DNA of 64,000 nt. Source: Flavobacterium sp. YO12. GTDB taxonomy: Bacteria; Bacteroidota; Bacteroidia; Flavobacteriales; Flavobacteriaceae. The stretch lies in the NCBI RefSeq assembly GCF_004119495.1, contig NZ_NRQU01000012.1, positions 1 to 64,000 of the forward strand, given 5' to 3'. Under the pieces are notes generated by a model. That model did no database searches. It had not been told where the DNA came from and saw nothing but the letters and a program-made list of their open reading frames with translations. Position 1 is the first letter of the stretch. Every line of letters begins with the position of its first letter. The position numbers were made by a program, and so were the translations under genes. Shown here one piece after another: positions 1-8,229 of this stretch.

Positions 1-13
1 TTTTTTATTTTAT

Positions 14-46
14 CTGATCACTAAAAACTGACCACTGAATACTTAA
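14..46. repeat. Intergenic word repeat, family C (CTGA-N-CACT type)
   Basis: A short stretch downstream of gpsA is made of variants of the words CTGATCACT, CTGACCACT and CTGAATACT separated by A-rich spacers. The same words recur on both sides of the moxR-DUF58 gap at 37489-37615. It is non-coding. It may be half of a hairpin whose other arm lies left of the window. Confidence 0.5.
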
Positions 47-1038
47 TCCAAAGACTCCGTTAATTTCTTAAATACAGATTTTGCATCTTTTCCTTCGTAT
101 AAAACAGCATAAACAGCGTCTATAATAGGTGTTTTTGCTCCGTAACCTTGATTTAGTTTGTAAGCGCTTTTTGTAGCGTAATAACCTTCGGCAACCATGC
201 TCATTTCCATCATGGCGCTTTTTACGGTATATCCTTTTCCAATCATATTTCCGAACATCCTATTTCTTGAAAAAATAGAATATCCTGTAACTAATAAATC
301 GCCCAAATAAGCAGAATCATTAATGTTACGTTTCATTTTATGCACTTTACGAATGAATTTTTTCATTTCGCGAATTCCGTTACTCATCATAACCGATTGG
401 AAATTGTCGCCATAACCTAAACCATGTGCAATTCCGGCAGCAATTGCGTAAATGTTTTTAAGCATTGCTGCGTATTCAGTTCCGATAATGTCGTCTGAAA
501 TTTTAGCTTTAATATAATTTCCTGAAAGAGATTTTGCTACAGTAGAAGCTTTTTCGGGATCACCGCAAGCAATTGTCAGATAAGAAAGCCTTTCTAATGC
601 CACTTCTTCAGCATGACAAGGACCTGTAATAACTCCTATGTTGTAATATGGAATATCGTATTGAATATGAAAATGCTCGCCAACAATTAAACTTGTTTCA
701 GGAACGATACCTTTAATTGCTGAAAAAATAATTTTATCAGATAAAGAAACCGTCATGTTTTTTAATTCGGCATCTAAAAAAGCAGATGGGATAGCAAAAA
801 TGATGTAATCTGCATATTCGATCGCTTCATTTATATTGCTGGTTAGTTTAAGCTTGTTAGTGTCAAACTCAACAGAGCTTAGGTAATTTGGATTGTGTTT
901 GTATTTCTGAATATGTTCGATCGCAGATTCATTACGCATATACCACGCAATTTCTGAAAGATTAACGCACAACATTTTTGCAATTGCCGTTGCCCAGCTT
1001 CCTCCTCCAATTACTGCAAATTTTAACTTTTCACTCAT
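43..1038 (-). CDS. gpsA: NAD(P)H-dependent glycerol-3-phosphate dehydrogenase
   Basis: This cytosolic enzyme reduces dihydroxyacetone phosphate to sn-glycerol 3-phosphate for phospholipid synthesis. The 331-residue length is normal for GpsA. The N-terminal Rossmann motif GGGSWATA covers residues 11-18, SAIKG lies at 106-110, the GPCHAEE segment at 139-145, and the conserved lysine in the MLKN motif is K194. The ATG start has a good -7/-33 promoter about 20-50 bp upstream (1057-1088), so the gene is probably transcribed alone. The leftward neighbour is outside the window. Identification is secure. Confidence 0.96.
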   Translation of the reverse strand: MSEKLKFAVIGGGSWATAIAKMLCVNLSEIAWYMRNESAIEHIQKYKHNPNYLSSVEFDTNKLKLTSNINEAIEYADYIIFAIPSAFLDAELKNMTVSLSDKIIFSAIKGIVPETSLIVGEHFHIQYDIPYYNIGVITGPCHAEEVALERLSYLTIACGDPEKASTVAKSLSGNYIKAKISDDIIGTEYAAMLKNIYAIAAGIAHGLGYGDNFQSVMMSNGIREMKKFIRKVHKMKRNINDSAYLGDLLVTGYSIFSRNRMFGNMIGKGYTVKSAMMEMSMVAEGYYATKSAYKLNQGYGAKTPIIDAVYAVLYEGKDAKSVFKKLTESLD

Positions 1039-1056
1039 TATTTTAATAATTTAAAA

Positions 1057-1088
1057 CAAAAGTACTTAATAAAGTAGTAATAATACAA
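1057..1088 (-). promoter_or_regulatory. Predicted gpsA promoter
   Basis: Read on the minus strand, a -33 TTG (1088-1086) and a -7 box TACTTTTG (1064-1057) are separated by 21 nt. This fits the Bacteroidota consensus TTG-N17-23-TAnnTTTG. Transcription would start near 1050, about 12 nt before the gpsA ATG. Confidence 0.6.
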
Positions 1089-1274
1089 AATCTGATTTAA
1101 GAAATTTATTTGCTTGTATATAATAGCAATGGTTTTCAGCAGTTTTCAATTAAAGTAAAAAATATTTTTTGAGAAACACAATAAAAATAAAATCCTTACG
1201 TTGTAACTGTTTATAAATTAGAATTTAATGAGTTTAGCAAGAATTGAGTTAGTTAGTTTTGTTTTAGTATTTTA

Positions 1275-1313
1275 AAAAGGCGCTCTTAAACTAGTTAAGA
1301 ACGCCTTTTTTTA
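1275..1313 (-). terminator. Rho-independent terminator of the alcohol dehydrogenase gene
   Basis: The arms AAAAAGGCG-CTCTTAA and TTAAGA-ACGCCTTTTT form a stem with a small bulge, and T-runs lie on both strands. It sits about 50 bp beyond the stop of the minus-strand dehydrogenase. The remainder of the 327-bp gap 1039-1365 holds the gpsA promoter and otherwise AT-rich sequence in which I see no gene. Confidence 0.75.
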
Positions 1314-1365
1314 TTAGTTGTCAGTACTCATTTTTTAGCACTTACAGTTGATTTTTACTGATTAG

Positions 1366-2523
1366 TTAATAACTAAGTTCAACAATAGATTTTACTTTGT
1401 CTAAAGTTATTAATTGATTTTCTCCTAGACCTTTCCAACCTCTTTCGTCAAAACGATTTACTATGAAATCGGCAGTATTACTATAATTTTCTGTGTATTG
1501 AGATAGTTTTGTGTCCATTCCCATTGTATGGAAAAATTCTACCGTTTTATTAATTGCTTCTTTTGCCACTTCATCATCAGATCCTGAAAGATTAAAAATA
1601 CGTCGGCCATATTGTGCCAGTTTGCCTTTTTTAGTCTCAAACATTACGTTGTATAAACTTGGGCCAATAATAGCTAAAGTTCTTGCATGATCAATTCCGT
1701 AAAGTGCAGTTAATTCATGCCCTATCATATGAGTTGCCCAATCTTGAGGAACGCCTTTTTGAATTAATCCGTTCAACGCCATAGTACAACTCCACATAAA
1801 GTTTGAAGCTAATGCATAATCAGTTGGATTTTCAACCACTTTTGGACCTATTTCAATTAAAGTCTGTAAAATTCCCTCAGCAATTCGGTCTTGTAAAAAA
1901 CCTTCATGCGGATAGGTCAGGTATTGTTCCATTACATGCGTGTAAGCATCAACAACACCGTTTTGAATTTGTCTTTTTGGTAAAGAAGCAATAACCGTTG
2001 GGTCGCAAATAGAGAATTTTGGGAACATTGCGCTTCCGCCAAAAGCAAGTTTTTCCTGAGTAGATTCGATAGTTACAACAGAACCTGAATTCATTTCGCT
2101 TCCAGTCGCTGGCAGCGTTAAAACAGTTCCAAAAGGCATCGCATTTTCTGTAATTAAGATTCTTTTTTGCAGAATGTCAATCGGATTTCCATCAAAATTT
2201 ACAGCTGCCGAGATAAATTTCACACCATCAATTACTGATCCTCCGCCAACGGCAAGAATAAAATTAATTTTTTCAGTTTTAATAACGTCAACTGCCTTCA
2301 TTAAAGTTTCGAATCTTGGATTTGGTTCGATTCCGCCAAATTCCACAATTTCAAAACCCTTTAAGTTTGCGATTACTTGATCGTAAACACCATTTTTAAA
2401 AATACTTCCACCTCCGTAAGCCAAAAGAATTTTAGCCTCTTTTGGAACTAGAGTTGATAGTTTTTCAATTTGTCCTTTTCCGAAAATTAAATTCGTCGGA
2501 TTGTATAATTCAAAGTTTAGCAT
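1366..2523 (-). CDS. Iron-containing alcohol dehydrogenase (YqhD/BdhA-like)
   Basis: This is a group III, Fe-dependent, probably NADP(H)-linked alcohol dehydrogenase that reduces aldehydes or butanal-type substrates. At 385 residues it has family length. The phosphate-binding GGGS motifs are at 37-40 and 93-96. The metal-binding DAYTH segment is at 192-196 and a further GHE...DHAR histidine segment lies near 267-280. It is monocistronic, with a strong terminator downstream and a family A hairpin region upstream. YqhD-type enzymes are often aldehyde scavengers, but the substrate here cannot be read from sequence. Confidence 0.9.
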   Translation of the reverse strand: MLNFELYNPTNLIFGKGQIEKLSTLVPKEAKILLAYGGGSIFKNGVYDQVIANLKGFEIVEFGGIEPNPRFETLMKAVDVIKTEKINFILAVGGGSVIDGVKFISAAVNFDGNPIDILQKRILITENAMPFGTVLTLPATGSEMNSGSVVTIESTQEKLAFGGSAMFPKFSICDPTVIASLPKRQIQNGVVDAYTHVMEQYLTYPHEGFLQDRIAEGILQTLIEIGPKVVENPTDYALASNFMWSCTMALNGLIQKGVPQDWATHMIGHELTALYGIDHARTLAIIGPSLYNVMFETKKGKLAQYGRRIFNLSGSDDEVAKEAINKTVEFFHTMGMDTKLSQYTENYSNTADFIVNRFDERGWKGLGENQLITLDKVKSIVELSY

Positions 2524-2528
2524 TTTTT

Positions 2529-2705
2529 TTAAGGTTCTAAGATGCTAAGATTTTGAGGTTCTAAGGTTTTTTCTTAGTGGATTCAAGATCTTAACATCTT
2601 GGTTAATTTTTTTATTTGTCAATTTGCTTATGAGACGTTAACTTTTTTTAGTTCCTAAGAGCAGAACCTTAGAATCTTAGCATCTCAGTCCCTCAGCATC
2701 TTATT
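2529..2705. repeat. Intergenic palindromic word repeat, family A
   Basis: The gap between the dehydrogenase and the DJ-1 gene is built of words such as GATGCTAAGATT and GAGGTTCTAAGG at its left end and their reverse complements at its right end, giving a long imperfect hairpin. The 20-mer at 2555-2574 recurs with one mismatch at 42440-42459. It contains no ORF, and it probably also acts as a transcript end for the DJ-1 gene. Confidence 0.6.
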
Positions 2706-3466
2706 TATTTAATTTTTTGTAATAATTTGCCAGCTACTAGCTTAGACGATGCTGGATTTTGACCTGTAATTAAAAGTCCATCTTCAACAGCATATGGCTG
2801 CCAGTTTGGTCCTTTTGAAAAAATACCTCCGTTTGATGATAAAGCATCTTCTAATAAAAACGGAACGACTTTAGTTAAGCCAACAGCTTCTTCTTCGTCA
2901 TTAGTAAATCCAGTTATTTTTTTGCCTTTTACTAAATATTCGCCTTTTACTTTTACGTTTTTCAAAACAGCTGGCGCATGACATACAAAAGCAACAGGTT
3001 TGTTGTGTGTATAAAACGACTCGATTAAGGAGATAGAATTTCTATCTTCAACTAAATCCCAAAGTGGGCCATGACCTCCAGGATAAAAAACGGCATCATA
3101 ATCCTTTTGATTAATAGTCGAAAGTTTTAAAGTGTTTTTTAGCTTTTCTTGTAAAACCTTATCAGCATCAAAACGTTTTGTGTCTTCTGTTGCTGATGAC
3201 GGATCGGCACTTTTAGGATCAATTGGAGGTTGTCCGCCAAGAGGAGAAGCAATTGTGATTTCGACTCCCTGATCTAATAACTCATAATATGGTGCAGCAA
3301 ATTCTTCTGACCAAAATCCAGTTTTTTCTCCTGTATTGCCCAGCTTATCATTACTGGTAACAACAAATAATACTTTTTTCATCTCTTTTTTATTTGATTT
3401 TTGAGCAACAGCCGAAATGCTTACAGCTGTAAATGCAATTATTGCGAGTAAAGTTATTTTCTTCAT
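2705..3466 (-). CDS. Secreted DJ-1/PfpI family (type 1 glutamine amidotransferase-like) protein
   Basis: The 253-residue protein belongs to the DJ-1/PfpI superfamily (chaperone/glyoxalase/protease-like). Residues 1-21 are a signal peptide ending SAVAQ, so the mature protein is periplasmic, whereas most DJ-1 relatives are cytosolic. The PGGHGP motif is at 129-134 and the nucleophile elbow is VCHAP with C162-H163. The layout resembles Hsp31-type proteins, which detoxify glyoxals. It is divergent from a LysR regulator 85 bp away, which is the likely controller. The enzymatic activity is inferred from the family only. Confidence 0.85.
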   Translation of the reverse strand: MKKITLLAIIAFTAVSISAVAQKSNKKEMKKVLFVVTSNDKLGNTGEKTGFWSEEFAAPYYELLDQGVEITIASPLGGQPPIDPKSADPSSATEDTKRFDADKVLQEKLKNTLKLSTINQKDYDAVFYPGGHGPLWDLVEDRNSISLIESFYTHNKPVAFVCHAPAVLKNVKVKGEYLVKGKKITGFTNDEEEAVGLTKVVPFLLEDALSSNGGIFSKGPNWQPYAVEDGLLITGQNPASSKLVAGKLLQKIK

Positions 3467-3551
3467 AATATTAAATTTTGAACAAATTTACAGCTTAAGT
3501 GATATTAGTAAAAATAAAATAAACTATGTTTGTTATAAATAAATTTATGTC

Positions 3552-4457
3552 ATGGTAAATCTAGAATGGTACAGAACTTTTAAGGCGGTTTATAAAAACG
3601 GCAATTTTTCGGTGGCTGCAAAGGAATTATTTATGAGTCAGCCGGCCGTTAGTCAGCAAATTTCTATGCTCGAAGCTCATGTTGGGAATAAATTATTTAA
3701 TCGAAAATCAAAAGGAGTAGAGCCAACGGAATATGCTAAGTTACTGAATAATTTGATTATAGATGCGCTGGACAGGCTCGAAAGTGTCGAGGCTGGTTTT
3801 AGAGCTAAAGCTGAAGATGCTAACCGATTAATTTCTGTTGGAATTTCAAAACACCTTTTTGAATGTATAGGGAATCTTTTAATTTCAAAATTTGATTTAA
3901 TCGATTTTACCTTTGCCGAAAACGATGAACTTTTTGCATTAGTCGATTCTAAAAAACTTGATTTTGCAATAACCACAAAAAGGTTTGACACTTTTGATAC
4001 CACTTATGAAATTGTTGGAAAAATTAAATTAATAGTGGTTGCGCCAACAACTTTAGATATAACAGAATTTCGTCAGAGATTAAAAGCAGATAATTTTGTT
4101 GAGATAGAACAATGGTTGAATGGTCAAAAATGGTACAGCCATGATGCCCGAATTCCGCATATAAAATTATTTTGGCTTCATGCTTTTAATAAAAAAAGAC
4201 CCTCAATGGTTCCTAATTATATTATTCCTTCAGAATCTGAAATGCTGCGACTTTTGTCTAAAAATGAAGGAGTGGCGGTAACGTGGAATTGTAACGCAAG
4301 AAGTTTTATTAAAGAGAATAAACTACAGTTAGTGTGGAATAGTTTTCACGTTCCAGAAGAATATGTGTATTTACTAGCACCCAAAAACAATAATTTAAAT
4401 GCGCTTTTTGAGATTATTTCAAAAGAACTAAAATTGTTTTTTGGTAACAGATTATGA
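3552..4457 (+). CDS. LysR family transcriptional regulator
   Basis: The N-terminal winged helix-turn-helix spans residues 1-60 and contains the typical FSVAAKELFMSQPAVSQQIS recognition segment. A LysR substrate-binding domain covers about residues 88-300. The length of 301 fits the family. It is transcribed divergently from the DJ-1 gene, and the shared 85-bp gap 3467-3551 is the expected operator region. The effector is unknown. The ATG start is in frame with the canonical LysR beginning (NLEWYRTF). Confidence 0.9.
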   Translation: MVNLEWYRTFKAVYKNGNFSVAAKELFMSQPAVSQQISMLEAHVGNKLFNRKSKGVEPTEYAKLLNNLIIDALDRLESVEAGFRAKAEDANRLISVGISKHLFECIGNLLISKFDLIDFTFAENDELFALVDSKKLDFAITTKRFDTFDTTYEIVGKIKLIVVAPTTLDITEFRQRLKADNFVEIEQWLNGQKWYSHDARIPHIKLFWLHAFNKKRPSMVPNYIIPSESEMLRLLSKNEGVAVTWNCNARSFIKENKLQLVWNSFHVPEEYVYLLAPKNNNLNALFEIISKELKLFFGNRL

Positions 4458-4524
4458 TTTAAATCATTTGTTTTTGTTGTTTAAAACAATAATTTTGATG
4501 CATAAACCACTAAAATTTTCAAAA

Positions 4525-4881
4525 ATGAAAAAGTTTGTATCAGCGTTAGTTCTTATTGCAGCTGTTTTTATGAGTAATTCTTGCAGTAAGAGTGATAGCG
4601 AGGCGATAGTAGATTGCTTGGCAGAGTCAATTTTTGTTAAATTACATAATTCGACAGATGCTAATAATCCTAAGATAATGAATTATTCAGTTGGTTACAG
4701 CGGAACAGGAACTTTGGTTTCTGTAAAATGGACATTTGGCGATGGTAGTACAGCAACTGGAAAAGATGTTTCTCATATTTATGCTGCTGCTGGAACGTAT
4801 GAAGCTAAGGCAGAGGTTACGGTTAAAAAAGATGGTCAAGAATGTACATCTATTCCAAAGAGAAGTGTAACGGTTAACTAG
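4525..4881 (+). CDS. Small PKD-domain lipoprotein
   Basis: I place the start at the ATG at 4525, which gives a 118-residue precursor with a lipoprotein signal peptide (MKKFVSALVLIAAVFMSNSC). The longer frame opening at 4441 adds a non-signal-like N-terminus and overlaps the LysR gene. The mature part holds one PKD/Ig-like fold with the motif VKWTFGDGSTATGKDVSHIY. PKD domains mediate surface adhesion or protein contacts. It is followed by a strong terminator, and no partner gene is evident. Confidence 0.8.
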   Translation: MKKFVSALVLIAAVFMSNSCSKSDSEAIVDCLAESIFVKLHNSTDANNPKIMNYSVGYSGTGTLVSVKWTFGDGSTATGKDVSHIYAAAGTYEAKAEVTVKKDGQECTSIPKRSVTVN

Positions 4882-4898
4882 GAACTGACAAATAAAAA

Positions 4899-4932
4899 GA
4901 AAGCCTGAATTTTAAATTCAGGCTTTTTTTTT
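4899..4932 (+). terminator. Rho-independent terminator after the PKD gene
   Basis: AAAGCCTGAATTT pairs with AAATTCAGGCTTT, followed by a T-run on the plus strand. It lies 17 bp after the PKD lipoprotein stop. Confidence 0.85.
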
Positions 4933-4958
4933 GTGTTCTATTTGTTATTTTGACCTAA

Positions 4959-5040
4959 AAATCACACACGAAATTTCATTCCTAAAGTTGCTATACTTTG
5001 TGGATTTTCGAGTGTGATTTCTCGTTCCTCGAAATGACAA
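4959..5040. repeat. Intergenic inverted repeat, family J
   Basis: AAATCACACACGAAA (4959-4973) pairs with TTTCGAGTGTGATTT (5006-5020) with one mismatch in 15. The right arm is followed by a second short palindromic run around CTCGTTCCTCGAAATGAC. It lies between the convergent PKD and nadD genes and is non-coding. Confidence 0.6.
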
Positions 5041-5061
5041 GATCGTATGTAAAATGATTTT

Positions 5062-5643
5062 TTATTTTTTATATAAATTATTGTGATCGATATATTCCCA
5101 AACTTTTGGAGGCAGTAAAGGCTGAATGTTTTTGCCTTCTTTAATGTTGTTTCGAATAAAAGTTGATGAAATTTCTACAATAGGAGCATCAATTACATGA
5201 ATTTTTGGATGTGATTTTAATTCGGTGTTTTCTGGCTCATCAGAGATGCGCGGGTAAACATAAATATCATGGTTTTCGAGAATCACCTCGTAGTTTCTCC
5301 ATTTATGAAGCGTTTTTAGATTGTCTTCGCCCATAATCAAAGAGAATTCATGACTTGGGTATTTTTCTTGTAAATGCGCTAACGTAACGATTGTATAATT
5401 AGGCTGCGGCAGTTTAAACTCAATATCTGAAGGTTTGATTTTCGGATACTTTTCCGTTGCTAGAAAGACCATTTGCAAACGGTGATGATCATCGAGTAGG
5501 GTTGCTTTCTTTTTTAGCGGATTATGAGGGGTAACAACCATCCAAATCTGATCTAAATCTGCAAACTCAGCCATGTGATTGGCAATGATCAAATGACCAA
5601 CATGAATGGGGTTATACGTTCCGAAGTAAAGTCCTATTTTCAT
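5062..5643 (-). CDS. nadD: Nicotinate-nucleotide adenylyltransferase
   Basis: This enzyme converts nicotinate mononucleotide and ATP to deamido-NAD in NAD biosynthesis. The 193-residue length is typical. The nucleotidyl-transferase HxGH motif is HVGH at residues 14-17 after the GTYNPIH start. The C-terminal ISSTFIR motif is near 158-164. It is the last gene of the yicC-gmk-nadD cluster. The preceding four-helix-bundle cassette separates it from gmk. Confidence 0.96.
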   Translation of the reverse strand: MKIGLYFGTYNPIHVGHLIIANHMAEFADLDQIWMVVTPHNPLKKKATLLDDHHRLQMVFLATEKYPKIKPSDIEFKLPQPNYTIVTLAHLQEKYPSHEFSLIMGEDNLKTLHKWRNYEVILENHDIYVYPRISDEPENTELKSHPKIHVIDAPIVEISSTFIRNNIKEGKNIQPLLPPKVWEYIDHNNLYKK

Positions 5644-5656
5644 AGTTGAAGTAACT

Positions 5657-5680
5657 AGTAATTAGTAAAAAGTGATTAGT
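5657..5680. repeat. Left inverted repeat of the four-helix-bundle cassette
   Basis: The 24-mer AGTAATTAGTAA-AA-AGTGATTAGT is the reverse complement, with three mismatches, of the sequence at 6055-6078. It contains the stop codon of the four-helix gene and ends 14 bp before the nadD start. Confidence 0.75.
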
Positions 5681-6041
5681 CTTTTAATGTTTTAGAAAAA
5701 GCGTTAATCATTTTTGATTCTTCTTCAATTTGATTTAAAATTTCTTTGTAAAGAGTTTGACTAGTTATAAAACCAAGGTCATTGGCAATTAGTAATTGAG
5801 TTTCAATTTCGAACAATGAACCTCTGGAAATATTTAAAAAATGACTAAAAGATTTATCTGTATTTCTGCCGTAACCTTCTGCTATATTTGACGGAATCGA
5901 TACAGAAGCTCTTTTTAATTGACTAGTTAAAGCAAACAATTCTTCTTTTGGGAATGATTTTACTAATTGATAAATCAGAGAGACAATTTTAATTCCTTTC
6001 TGCCAAATCAATAAATCTTTATAAGATCTTATTTCATTCAT
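5676..6041 (-). CDS. Four helix bundle protein (S23 / rRNA intervening-sequence protein family)
   Basis: The 121-residue protein begins with the hallmark RSYKDLLIWQKG and contains SFPKEELFALTSQLKRAS and SIPSNIAEGYGR, the signature of the S23-type four-helix-bundle family. Homologues are encoded in rRNA intervening sequences of other bacteria and are scattered singly through Bacteroidota genomes, often near repeats. Their function is unknown. Here the gene interrupts gmk-nadD and is enclosed by 24-bp inverted repeats (5657-5680, 6055-6078) that also contain its own stop and the gmk stop. This suggests it arrived as a discrete cassette. No transposase is present. Confidence 0.85.
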   Translation of the reverse strand: MNEIRSYKDLLIWQKGIKIVSLIYQLVKSFPKEELFALTSQLKRASVSIPSNIAEGYGRNTDKSFSHFLNISRGSLFEIETQLLIANDLGFITSQTLYKEILNQIEEESKMINAFSKTLKD

Positions 6042-6054
6042 TTTTAGACTATTT

Positions 6055-6078
6055 ACTAATTACTCCTTACTAATTACT
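6055..6078. repeat. Right inverted repeat of the four-helix-bundle cassette
   Basis: ACTAATTACTCCTTACTAATTACT is the mate of 5657-5680, with 21 of 24 positions pairing. The gmk stop codon (6076-6074) lies within it, so the repeat supplies the end of the gmk reading frame. Confidence 0.75.
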
Positions 6079-6646
6079 TAGAAATGAATTCTTTTACCAA
6101 TTGATAAGCTTCTTCTTTTGCAGTATCTAAATCGTAGTTTTTTATAATAGTGTCAAATTGAGGTGCTGTCGCTAATTCGACAGATGCTTTTGCAATTCGC
6201 ATATTAATTTTATCGTCACTTTCAGTAGAACGTTGTTTTAATCGGCGTTTTAGTTCATCGACACTTGGAGGTTTTACGAAAACGGCTAAAGTTTGTTCTG
6301 GAAATTTATGTTTGATGCGTAATCCGCCCGCAACATCAATGTCAAATATTACATTTTTTCCTAAAGCCCAAATACGCTCAATTTCCGACTTTAATGTGCC
6401 GTAAAAATTATCGCGATAAACTTCTTCCCATTCCAGGAATTCTTCGGCCTTAATATGTTTTTTGAATTGTTCTAACGAAATAAAATAATAATCTTTTCCG
6501 TGTTCTTCTTCTCCGCGTGGGTCGCGAGAAGCTGCCGAGATCGAAAATTCTAAGTTTAAATCTTCTTTCCCTAGTAAATGTTTTACTATAGTTGTTTTTC
6601 CCGATCCTGAAGGTGCTGAAAAAACAATTAATTTTCCTTTGTTCAT
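6074..6646 (-). CDS. gmk: Guanylate kinase
   Basis: This enzyme phosphorylates GMP to GDP with ATP. The P-loop SAPSGSGKTT is at residues 10-19. The GMP-binding region SRDPRGEEEHGKDYYF follows, and the FDIDVAGGLRIK segment matches the family. Its 190 residues are normal for Gmk. The 3' end lies inside the cassette inverted repeat. yicC and gmk are conserved neighbours in many bacteria. Confidence 0.96.
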   Translation of the reverse strand: MNKGKLIVFSAPSGSGKTTIVKHLLGKEDLNLEFSISAASRDPRGEEEHGKDYYFISLEQFKKHIKAEEFLEWEEVYRDNFYGTLKSEIERIWALGKNVIFDIDVAGGLRIKHKFPEQTLAVFVKPPSVDELKRRLKQRSTESDDKINMRIAKASVELATAPQFDTIIKNYDLDTAKEEAYQLVKEFISK

Positions 6647-6662
6647 TTTTATTTATATGTAA

Positions 6663-7265
6663 TCAATCTTCCCAAAGATTAAACTCTTTTTTTATGATTG
6701 ATAGTAATTCATTATATGAAATTAATTCATCAACTGTTGGGTAATATTTTAAATAGAAAGCTGGATTGTCAAAGGAAAAATTATTTTCATTATTTCCATT
6801 TTTAACGAATACTCTGTAAGATTCACCATCTAATACATGCTTTTTATTTTGGGAGATTCCAAATTCTCCGTCTTCTGCTATTATTTTAGCAACTTTCAGT
6901 TTGTAATCAATATTTTTTAAATTTGGTAAAAACTCAACATTACAAAGAAGAATATTCAGCCAAATCAAATTTGGATTAACAGGATTTAATTTTCCAGTAC
7001 TTTCTTTTGGAAATTGTATTGCATTTATTTTAGTTACAGCTTTAGATGCTTTATCAAACGAAAAGATATATACTTTCCAATTGTCCTTTCCTTCATCATA
7101 CATTCTAAAAATTTCCATTCCATTTGTTACAGAATAATCCTTATAAATGCGAATTTCTTGAAATTCTAATGTATCTGGGATTTCTAAAACCTTATTTATT
7201 TCAGAAATATCTTGCCCAAAACATTTCAATATTGTAAAAAACAAAAAGATGAAATAATATTTCAT
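6663..7265 (-). CDS. Secreted protein of unknown function
   Basis: The 200-residue product has a cleavable signal peptide (residues about 1-17, ending KCFGQ) and no further membrane segment, so it is probably periplasmic. I recognise no family. The sequence is rich in Asn, Lys and aromatic residues, with no cysteine pair or catalytic motif visible. It lies between yicC and gmk with gaps of 9 and 16 bp and is therefore likely co-transcribed, but its character is unrelated to theirs. It looks like a lineage-specific insertion in the cluster. Confidence 0.65.
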   Translation of the reverse strand: MKYYFIFLFFTILKCFGQDISEINKVLEIPDTLEFQEIRIYKDYSVTNGMEIFRMYDEGKDNWKVYIFSFDKASKAVTKINAIQFPKESTGKLNPVNPNLIWLNILLCNVEFLPNLKNIDYKLKVAKIIAEDGEFGISQNKKHVLDGESYRVFVKNGNNENNFSFDNPAFYLKYYPTVDELISYNELLSIIKKEFNLWED

Positions 7266-7274
7266 AATTGATTT

Positions 7275-8135
7275 TTACAAAACATTCAAAACCTGTTCTT
7301 TAATCTTTTCTAATTCATCTTTCATCATCACAACCAGCTTTTGCATTTGTGCGTGATTTGATTTTGAACCCATAGTGTTGATTTCACGACCCATTTCTTG
7401 AGTAATAAAGCCTAGTTTTCGACCGTTGGCTTCATTTCCATTTAAAGTTTCTAAGAAATAGTCTAAATGGTTCGTTAAACGCACTTTCTCTTCGGTTATA
7501 TCCAACTTTTCTAAGTAGTAGATTAATTCCTGCTCAAAACGATTTTCATCAACATTAACTTGTAATTCTGAAATTGCAGTTTGTAAACGATCTTTAATGG
7601 CTTGAACACGTTCTGGATCTAATGCCAAAGCGTCATTCATATATTGACGAATATTACCAATTCTTAAGTTGAATTCCTTTTCAAGAGATTCTCCTTCATC
7701 TTTTCTAAAACCAAGAATGTTTTGAAGCGCTTCGTCAATAATAACTTGAATTTGTTCCCAGTCGTTTTCGTCGATTTCTTCGCGTTCTGTTTTTAATGTA
7801 TCTGGCATACGAACAGCCATTTTCATTAACTCAGTTTCATCTGCATCAGGATAAACCTCTTTTAATTGGGCAATGTAGTTTTTTACGACAGGTACATTTA
7901 CTTTTGTTGAAGTTTGTTCAGAGGTGCTTTCGATATAAATTCCGAAATCAATTTTACCTCTTTCCAGTTTTGCTGCGATTTGAGTTCTTAAACCTAGTTC
8001 CATTTCGCGATAAAGCGACGGCATTCTTACGTTTAAATCTAAACCTTTGCTATTTAAGGACTTTACTTCAACGGTAATTTTTTTTGTAGGCAATTGCAAA
8101 GAAGCTTTGCCAAACCCTGTCATAGATTGTATCAT
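7275..8135 (-). CDS. YicC family endoribonuclease-like protein
   Basis: The start is set at the ATG at 8135 (MIQSMTGFGKA), the canonical beginning of YicC proteins, giving 286 residues. The longer frame to 8195 adds 20 unrelated residues. The N-terminal YicC-like domain covers about 1-155, and the C-terminal DUF1732 domain ends with the family signature (REINTMGSKSNHAQMQ, about 248-263). E. coli YicC is implicated in RNA turnover as an endoribonuclease. It heads the minus-strand cluster leading to gmk and nadD. Confidence 0.92.
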   Translation of the reverse strand: MIQSMTGFGKASLQLPTKKITVEVKSLNSKGLDLNVRMPSLYREMELGLRTQIAAKLERGKIDFGIYIESTSEQTSTKVNVPVVKNYIAQLKEVYPDADETELMKMAVRMPDTLKTEREEIDENDWEQIQVIIDEALQNILGFRKDEGESLEKEFNLRIGNIRQYMNDALALDPERVQAIKDRLQTAISELQVNVDENRFEQELIYYLEKLDITEEKVRLTNHLDYFLETLNGNEANGRKLGFITQEMGREINTMGSKSNHAQMQKLVVMMKDELEKIKEQVLNVL

Positions 8136-8229
8136 ATAATTGAGTATAAAGGCGCAAAGATAACTAAAAGTTTGAAGTCTTGCGCTGTAATTCAATAATC
8201 TGTGTAATTGTATAAACGAGGAAAAAATC

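Noticed and set aside
5676..6041. The four-helix-bundle gene as part of an rRNA intervening sequence
   Set aside because: No rRNA sequence is present on either side; the flanks are gmk and nadD.
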